Of a DNA stretch of 64,000 nucleotides, positions 58,351 through 64,000 are shown in pieces. The stretch comes from Telopea speciosissima. Lineage: Eukaryota; Streptophyta; Magnoliopsida; Proteales; Proteaceae. Position numbers and translations under genes: made by a program. Where the stretch lies: contig NC_057923.1 of NCBI RefSeq assembly GCF_018873765.1, forward strand, positions 9,560,413 through 9,624,412, read 5' to 3'. The notes beneath the pieces are model-generated. The model ran no database searches. It had not been told where the DNA came from and saw nothing but the letters and a program-made list of their open reading frames with translations. Each line of letters opens with the position of its first letter. Within the stretch, counting starts at the first letter, position 1.

Positions 58351-59271
58351 ATGACGAGCAGCGATGTTCTTCCACAGGTTTCTGTACCGTTGAGGAATGA
58401 ATTCTTTGATCCTGCGTGACTAGATTCTCAAGAACTACATGTCCTTGCCGTTGACGATAGTCTCGTCGATCGAAAAGTTATCGAACGTTTGCTCAAGATC
58501 TCATCTTGTAAAGGTAGATTCCCAATTTTTGTTATTTAATTAGAGTACTCCTTTCTCTCTCTGTCTCTCATTTTTTTTCTTCAACATATTCTTCATTTGT
58601 TGTTCTCTGAACCAATGTGGTGAAATTTCTTCAGGATAGTGGAACCAGAGCTCTTCAATTTCTTGGATTGGATGGGGAGAAGAAGAACTTTGAGGGATTC
58701 AATGTAAGTAAGAGAAGATTCATTGATTTTTTTTTAAAAGTTCAAATTTTGATTGATTTACAGATTTTCTTACGTCTTCGGTGACTTGTTTTTCAGGATT
58801 TGAAGGTCAATATGGTAATAACGGATTACAGTATGCCTGGAATGAACGGATATGAGTTGCTTAAGAAAATCAAGGTTCGATTTTTCTCTCAAAATTTCCA
58901 AACATTTCTGATCTCTGAGATTTTCATTTTTGAGTTTATTTTGACATATATTTTCCAAACAGGAATCTTCGACTTTCAGAGAGATTCCAGTGGTGATTAT
59001 GTCTTCGGAAAACGTATTGCCTCGAATCGACAGATGTTTGGAGGAAGGAGCAGAGGAATTTATTGTGAAACCTGTAAAGCTTTCGGACGTGAAACGATTA
59101 AAAATTAGAGTTGGTAGTGGAGGTGAAGCCGATGCGAGATGGATCCAACATAGTCACAAGAGAAAATTGCAAGATGCTACTACCACAGATCTATCATCAT
59201 TATCTTCATCTCCTTCATCAGCAAGGAATAAGAAGAACAGAAGATACCACAGTTGCTTCTACTCCGTTTAG
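58351..59271 (+). pseudogene. RR4: type-A response regulator pseudogene, C-terminal type II
   Basis: All four exon positions remain (58351-58513, 58635-58703, 58797-58874, 58963-59271) and the receiver motifs can still be read ([41 protein letters not shown]). It is broken in at least two places: a TGA at 58417-58419 near the end of the N-terminal extension, and loss of 11 bases at the start of exon 2 (exon 2 is 69 nt against 80 in RR2/RR3), which shifts the frame and gives an immediate stop. Upstream, the ~60-bp stretch with the TATA box present in RR2 and RR3 is missing. The tail matches RR2 ([16 protein letters not shown]). Confidence 0.92.
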
Positions 59272-59339
59272 CTTCTTCGACCAACACTCGGAGCAGCAGC
59301 GATATGGAGACCATCATCTGACGGAACCCAACAAAAACT

Positions 59340-59800
59340 GAAGAAGATGAAAATAACCGATTAGGGTTCGTGAAGTGAAGCGTAGCCATCTCTGCAACTT
59401 GTCTGTCAAACCACCGGTGTTAGAGAAGCAAACAAAGGGCTAAAACCCAAGCTACCAAGTAATTGAGATGGGAACCAGCCGTGAGTCACCGCTGTGTCTT
59501 TCCCGCATTTGAGGCCAGCGTTTTGGTCGTTGCAGCCTCACGAGCGTTGGCCGGAGGGTTTCGGGCCCGGATGGTTAGCCGCGAGTCGCTGCTGTGTTTT
59601 TCCCCTAAATTTCTTGGTCGGGGAAGAAGTAGAAGAGGAGCTGTGGAGGGGGAGTTGAGGGTTGCCTTTCTAATTGAAAGAGGAAATGACTTTTTTGCCC
59701 CTCGACATTGGGACTTTATAAGCACATCATCATTAAAGTACCGAAAAGAATGAGTATTTTTTTGACCAAAATACATAATAAGGCCTCAATTCTATTATGG
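59340..59800. other. RR4 3' flank shared with RR2
   Basis: Counterpart of 49378-49850. A 96-codon plus-strand frame starting 59463 lies here but is not conserved in length in the RR2 flank, so I do not call it a gene. Confidence 0.55.
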
Positions 59801-60724
59801 ATTTTCTATTATTTTGATTCTTTGTAAATAGAAATAGGATCCTTAAATTATACCAAACACTTGTTAAAACGTTTAAGTGTTAGAACACACAAAATAAAAA
59901 ATAATCCCAGAACAAGACACTTATAGAATTTTAGTTTCGGTTTTTTATTTTGACTTTTACATTTGAATCTTGAATCGAACCAATTGACACCATCAGTTGA
60001 AGTATCTAAAAGCTAGCAAGGACAAGGTTTTAAAGCTCTGAATTGTTATTAAGCCAAAAAAAAAAAAAAAAAAAAGTAAAAAAATCTGAATCGGTATCCA
60101 TGAATTCTAATTCGGATTTGAGTCCAATAACCCCAAAATTGTACTCAGTTGGAATTGTCTTGACTTGGTCGGACTTAGTATGCACAGAACCAGGTTTAAT
60201 CAGCATCGGCCCCTATTCTAGATGACTCGGCTGATTCCATTCCGAATTTTAAAACAGTGGGCAAGGATTCTAAAGAAGCCTACTCAAATAAAGACTTGAT
60301 TGAACAAAGACAATAAAACTGCACCCATCTGGGCCCAATTGTGGATCTAATGTTTTGATCTATTAGACTCTTATGTTTTAATGATCCCAGAACGAGTATG
60401 TGATTTGGGTTTACGAATGGGCTTACCTGTAACCTAGCCATCCATGAGGTTGTAAGGTAAGATACATTTGGGTTGTGTTTGATATACCGTTGCGAAATAG
60501 ATTTCAGAATGCATTCTAGACCCAGAATCTATTCTGAGAGTGCATACTAAAAACAGCTGAGGTTTATTCAGTGAAATCCTATGTCTTAGTATTTATTGGC
60601 TGAAGGTGAATTGATTCTTTGATTTAATCATTCATCTCCAAGCTTAAAACCCAAAACCCACAACCCACGCTTGGGCTTAGTCCACTTGTATCATTGGTTC
60701 TAGTGGTTGGTCCAACTTATACAG

Positions 60725-60912
60725 AATTAGTAATGGAACAATCTCTACTCTCATGCAAATACGTTTCTGCACATGCGCACTAGGACAGCACTGGATTCTA
60801 TGAGAACCATAGAAGCCGTGGGGCTGGCCCCAAGGGGGTAAGGGGAGTCGAACTAAGAACGCATGTCGATTTAAGCACACTCCCATAACAACTGAGCTAC
60901 ATCCTTGGGGTT
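60725..60912 (-). mobile_element. tRNA-derived SINE, spacer F copy
   Basis: Same family; A box TAGCTCAGTTGTTATGGG (~60900-60883), B box GTTCTTAGTTCGACTCCCC (~60860-60842). Confidence 0.75.
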
Positions 60913-61053
60913 TAATTATTGTTAATAAAATATAAATATCTACTCTTAAGTAGTTGTGTAGTTGCTTTAGTTGAGCATAATTGAAATTAGGAGGTAGGGA
61001 GCGAGGTGAAGCGTTATCTCATTAGAGGCTACATCTTTTATATTCTCTACAAT

Positions 61054-61191
61054 GTATTAAAATCCTCTCAATACCGGCGGGGCGGTGGTGCACATCTAAC
61101 GGCACAGCAGAGGCCATGTGTGCCACCTGGCATCTGTTGTGCTGTCGGATGTGCACCGCCGCTCCGCCAGTACTGTAGAGGATCCTGGTCC
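61054..61191. mobile_element. GC-rich foldback element in spacer F
   Basis: Arms GGCGGGGCGGTGGTGCACAT and the complement of ATGTGCACCGCCGCTCCGCC, then GGCACAGCAGAGGCC against GGCATCTGTTGTGC. Flanks CTCTACAA / CTCCACAA give an 8-bp duplication. Other spacers have the plain target. Confidence 0.82.
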
Positions 61192-61528
61192 CTCCACAAC
61201 TTGCCATGTACCGAATTAAAAGGTTCCTCTCTTTGGAAGCAACTATATATGGAGGTTAATTGGCTAATCTTTCTATCTTGAAGAACTTGTTTGGTCAAAA
61301 GCGAAAAAATGGAAGGCCGAAATTTGAGGTCATTGCCTATTAAAATAGTCCTATCAGCTTGCCTAAGTTTTAATAATTGTTGGATGTTAATACAAATAAA
61401 GAGAACCCACCCTCAAATTAAAGACTGGCTCTTAAGGTGAGGGAGCCCAATGTCTTGTCTATCTCCATGATGTCCACCCCCAAAAAAAAAATTGTTGTGA
61501 GACCAGCCTTCAATATCAATTAGACTAC

Positions 61529-64000
61529 TGATACATCCAATATTCACAGGGCCAATCAACGACCGCCACGTGTCATAGACCACCCGCCCCATAGCCAAGG
61601 GGAACGAACCGGAGTCCCACACCATTCGGAGGCGGCCACTACTCGGCGCGGCCACACATCCGGGCGCGGCCTCACCCGAGAGCGGCCTCCTCACGGCCTC
61701 ACCCGGCGCGGCCTCACCCGAGCGCGGCCTCCTCACGGCCTCACCTAGGCGCGGCCTCCTCACCAGGGCGCGGCCTCCTCACGGCCTCACCCGAGAGCGG
61801 CCTCACCCGGCGCGGCCTCCTCACGGCCTCACCTAGGCGCGGCCTCACCCAGCGCGGCCTCCTCACCGAGGCGCGGCCTCACCCAGCGCGGCCTCCTCAG
61901 CCTCACCAGCGCGCCTCCTCACCGGGCGCGCCTCACCCAGCGGCCTCCTCACGGCCTCACCAGGGCGCGGCCTCACCCAAGCGAGGCCTCATGGGCACCT
62001 GAGGTGGGGGTCACCCATCTACGACCCCGATCGTATCGCTAAGACTCATGTCACTACCAGGACTTTAGACCCTTAGAGGTCACGTCATCCGCACGGATTC
62101 AAGCACCAAGGGCGTTATCACCACACGCGGATATCTATCCACCAAGGATCCCGATGCCACCAGACACTCCTCCCGCGGGAGATTAATCGAGATAGAGCCC
62201 GCTACCCAGGGCCTCTATCCACTCAACGGCACAATCGCCAATCAAACGGGGACTCTCCACACCGCCATATGCTACTATAAAAGGCAAAGGTACACAACCC
62301 TATAGGGGACATCTAAACTCATCTTGAATAATCACTATTCATCTATTTGCGCCAGGAGATCTAACTTTGGCATCGGAGAGCCCTAGGCGGACCACACCGG
62401 TTCTCTCTGTTGACCCCTTTGGTCCACTTGCGGGTGACGGCACTCGCAGACCGCTCGGACGATTTCTTGACGCAATAGATTGGCGCCGCCTCTGTGGGAA
62501 CGACGCTAGCCATTACGCTACTAGCTCGCTCCATACTCATTCAATGGCACGAAGGAAGACTACCACCACCAACAACGGAGCAAGGAATGGATCACCACCC
62601 CCGCAGTGCTCTCGCCGCGAGCCAACGACCCAGGACCATGTCCCTCCGGAGGAGGAGATCCCCTTAATGACCAGCCGCTCGTGATCGTCGAGCCCAACAA
62701 TGACGAGGCCAACGATGTGGTGGTGGAGGTGACACGACCCCAATGCTCCCCCCGTGGGTCGATCAACGACCGCAACGTGATCCTCGATGAACAATGACTC
62801 TTTCGAGAATACCGACGCGCGTGCGACATCTCACCGTCGGAGGACTTCAGGCAAGGATGGAGTCCATACCTCCACAAGAGCCAAACCCTAGAGATCATCT
62901 CCCAGGGCGCGAGATCGAGAGACTTGCGCGATAGGCAACCCCACTCGCAGCGTGGGGGAGCCTTCCAGATCCCAGGAGAACAAGAGACCTCTCACCACGG
63001 TCGAACGTGGGAGGACGCCAACACCAGGCGAGGGTGTCTAGCCCGCAGAGATCGGTCCGAGGTCTCGTGTTCGACGGACGACCGGAAGAAGGTCACATAC
63101 CACGACAAAGCCGGACCTACAGAGAAGAAAGCCCCTCACCTTCACGACAGGGTTCATCACGGCGTGACCATTCACCATCCCGCCAACACTCAAGGCGGGA
63201 GGGGACATCCAGAGAGAGCGTGAACGGGTCGCAGCGAACGTCCGGCCAGGCGTGGGGGGCACACGGACGAGGAGCTCGATCAAAGACTCGCGACCTGGAT
63301 GAGAAGTGGAAGGGTTGAAGAAGCGGACCAAAGGCGAGACACATTCCATACCCGGACAACACCCCTTCTCGGCAGAGATCATGTCACCACACTACCTTCC
63401 GTGTTTCGACTACCCACCTTTGAACTCTACAAGAGTACCACCGACCCTAATGACCACATCAACTACTTTAATGGCATGATGACGCGTATGGGGGTCGGAC
63501 GTGGTATCCTGTCGGGCATTCCCCGCGTCCCTCAAGGGAACAGCCACATCATGGTTCTCCGTGCTACGACCGAGATCTATAGGCTCGTTCGCGAGCTATG
63601 CGAGCAGTTCATCACCCGCTTCCAAAGCGCTCAAGCGTAAGAAGACCACCGTCAATCTACTAAACGTGGTACGTAACCCTGGGGAATCTCTCGGGAATAC
63701 CTTACCAGTTCACCAAGGAGTCCCCCGGAGGTTCGAGACTTGGATGACCGAGACACGACATGCAGCCCTAGCAGGAGGTATTAGGGACTCGGACTTGATC
63801 AAGGACTGGCACGTCATGAGACCAGACTATGAAAGTGCTCCTGAGCGGTGCAACGAGTTTGCAAATATGGCCGAGGTACTACAAGCTAGAACAAAAATAA
63901 TCGAGGCCAAGCCACAGACAACAAGAGGTCGCACCGATGACCGCAACGAGAATAAGAGGTCTAGGACAGAGCTCCGACAAGAGAAGACTCACCGCCCATC
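61529..64000 (+). mobile_element. Ty3/Gypsy LTR retrotransposon (Tat/Retand-like), 5' part, runs off the window
   Basis: A probable 5' LTR (61529-62474, starting TGATACATCC) has a TATA-like CTATAAAAGGC at ~62274. It is followed by a primer-binding site TTGGCGCCGCCTCTGTGGGA (62480-62499), the form used by plant Tat/Retand-type Gypsy elements. Gag-like sequence follows, including FELYKSTTDPNDHINYFNGM (~63419-63478) and ELCEQFITRFQ. Pol is beyond the window. The LTR's left half is a GC-rich repeat array. This is a fossil that looks broken in gag; age cannot be judged without the 3' LTR. Confidence 0.85.
61640..61995. repeat. GC-rich tandem array inside the Gypsy LTR
   Basis: Irregular repeats of GGCGCGGCCTC / CTCCTCACGGCCTCACC, about 12-25 bp per unit, more than a dozen units. 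The longest minus-strand open frame here (61413-61763) is a product of the repeat. Confidence 0.88.

Larger units (their letters stand above)
59801..61528. repeat. spacer F (after RR4), cut by the Gypsy element
   Basis: Begins like spacer D (TTCTATTATTTTGATTCTTTG), has the GAACAAAGACAATAAAACTGC block and the SINE, then ends at the Gypsy LTR, so the right half of the spacer is not in the window. A private foldback lies at 61054-61191. A poly-A run is at ~60056. Confidence 0.82.

Noticed and set aside
59463-59753. 96-codon plus-strand ORF after RR4
   Set aside because: The same flank after RR2 does not keep the frame at this length, and no known motif is present.
61413-61763. 116-codon minus-strand ORF rich in Arg/Pro/Ala
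   Set aside because: It reads through the GC-rich tandem array of the Gypsy LTR; the repeat explains the frame.

Overview
This is nuclear DNA of a flowering plant. Genes are split by GT-AG introns, their products match plant families (type-A cytokinin response regulators, an atypical E2F of the DEL class, SEC13, a DUF760 plastid protein), and the DNA between them is dense with plant retroelements, MITEs and tRNA-derived SINEs. The species cannot be named from sequence alone; a woody eudicot-type genome is a guess.

Layout. 1-5 kb: a compact LTR element with perfect 5-bp target duplications (541-2783), then a minus-strand DUF760 gene of which two exons are visible (4097-4983). 6.9-9.6 kb: a caulimovirid fossil joined to the 3' part of a Copia fossil, whose terminal region carries a complete 416-bp TRIM. 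11.1-14.6 kb: a complete 11-exon DEL/E2Fe-type gene on the minus strand, with a SINE and a solo LTR in its introns and E2F-like sites upstream. 16.6-17.6 kb: LINE remnant. 18.7-20.0 kb: a conserved plant gene (At5g43822-like) next to a partly inverted duplicate of itself.

20.9-42.0 kb is a direct tandem duplication of a roughly 10-kb unit carrying SEC13. The first SEC13 copy is split by a 1.2-kb insertion; the second is intact (302 aa). Unit 1 also holds a 1.4-kb Mutator-like insertion with a gene-fragment-like ORF (Pack-MULE candidate), and unit 2 holds two hAT-type MITEs with 8-bp target duplications.

42.0-61.5 kb is an array of four type-A response regulator genes (RR1-RR4). RR1 and RR3 share one C-terminal type, RR2 and RR4 another, so the order is I-II-I-II, as if a two-gene unit had been duplicated. 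RR2 and RR3 look intact; RR1 has an altered acidic-pocket residue and a Copia fragment in its last exon; RR4 is a pseudogene. The ~3-kb spacer after each RR gene is also found after each SEC13 copy, so it occurs six times (spacers A-F), each with a tRNA-derived SINE in the same place. Later insertions (a LINE, a second SINE, foldback MITEs) mark individual spacers. From 61.5 kb to the end lies the 5' part of a Ty3/Gypsy element.

Working together: the RR genes would damp cytokinin phosphorelay signalling, SEC13 acts in COPII coats and the nuclear pore, and DEL-type proteins restrain the endocycle. They are not a pathway; the common theme is local duplication and repeat insertion. I saw no tRNA or rRNA gene, CRISPR array or operon.
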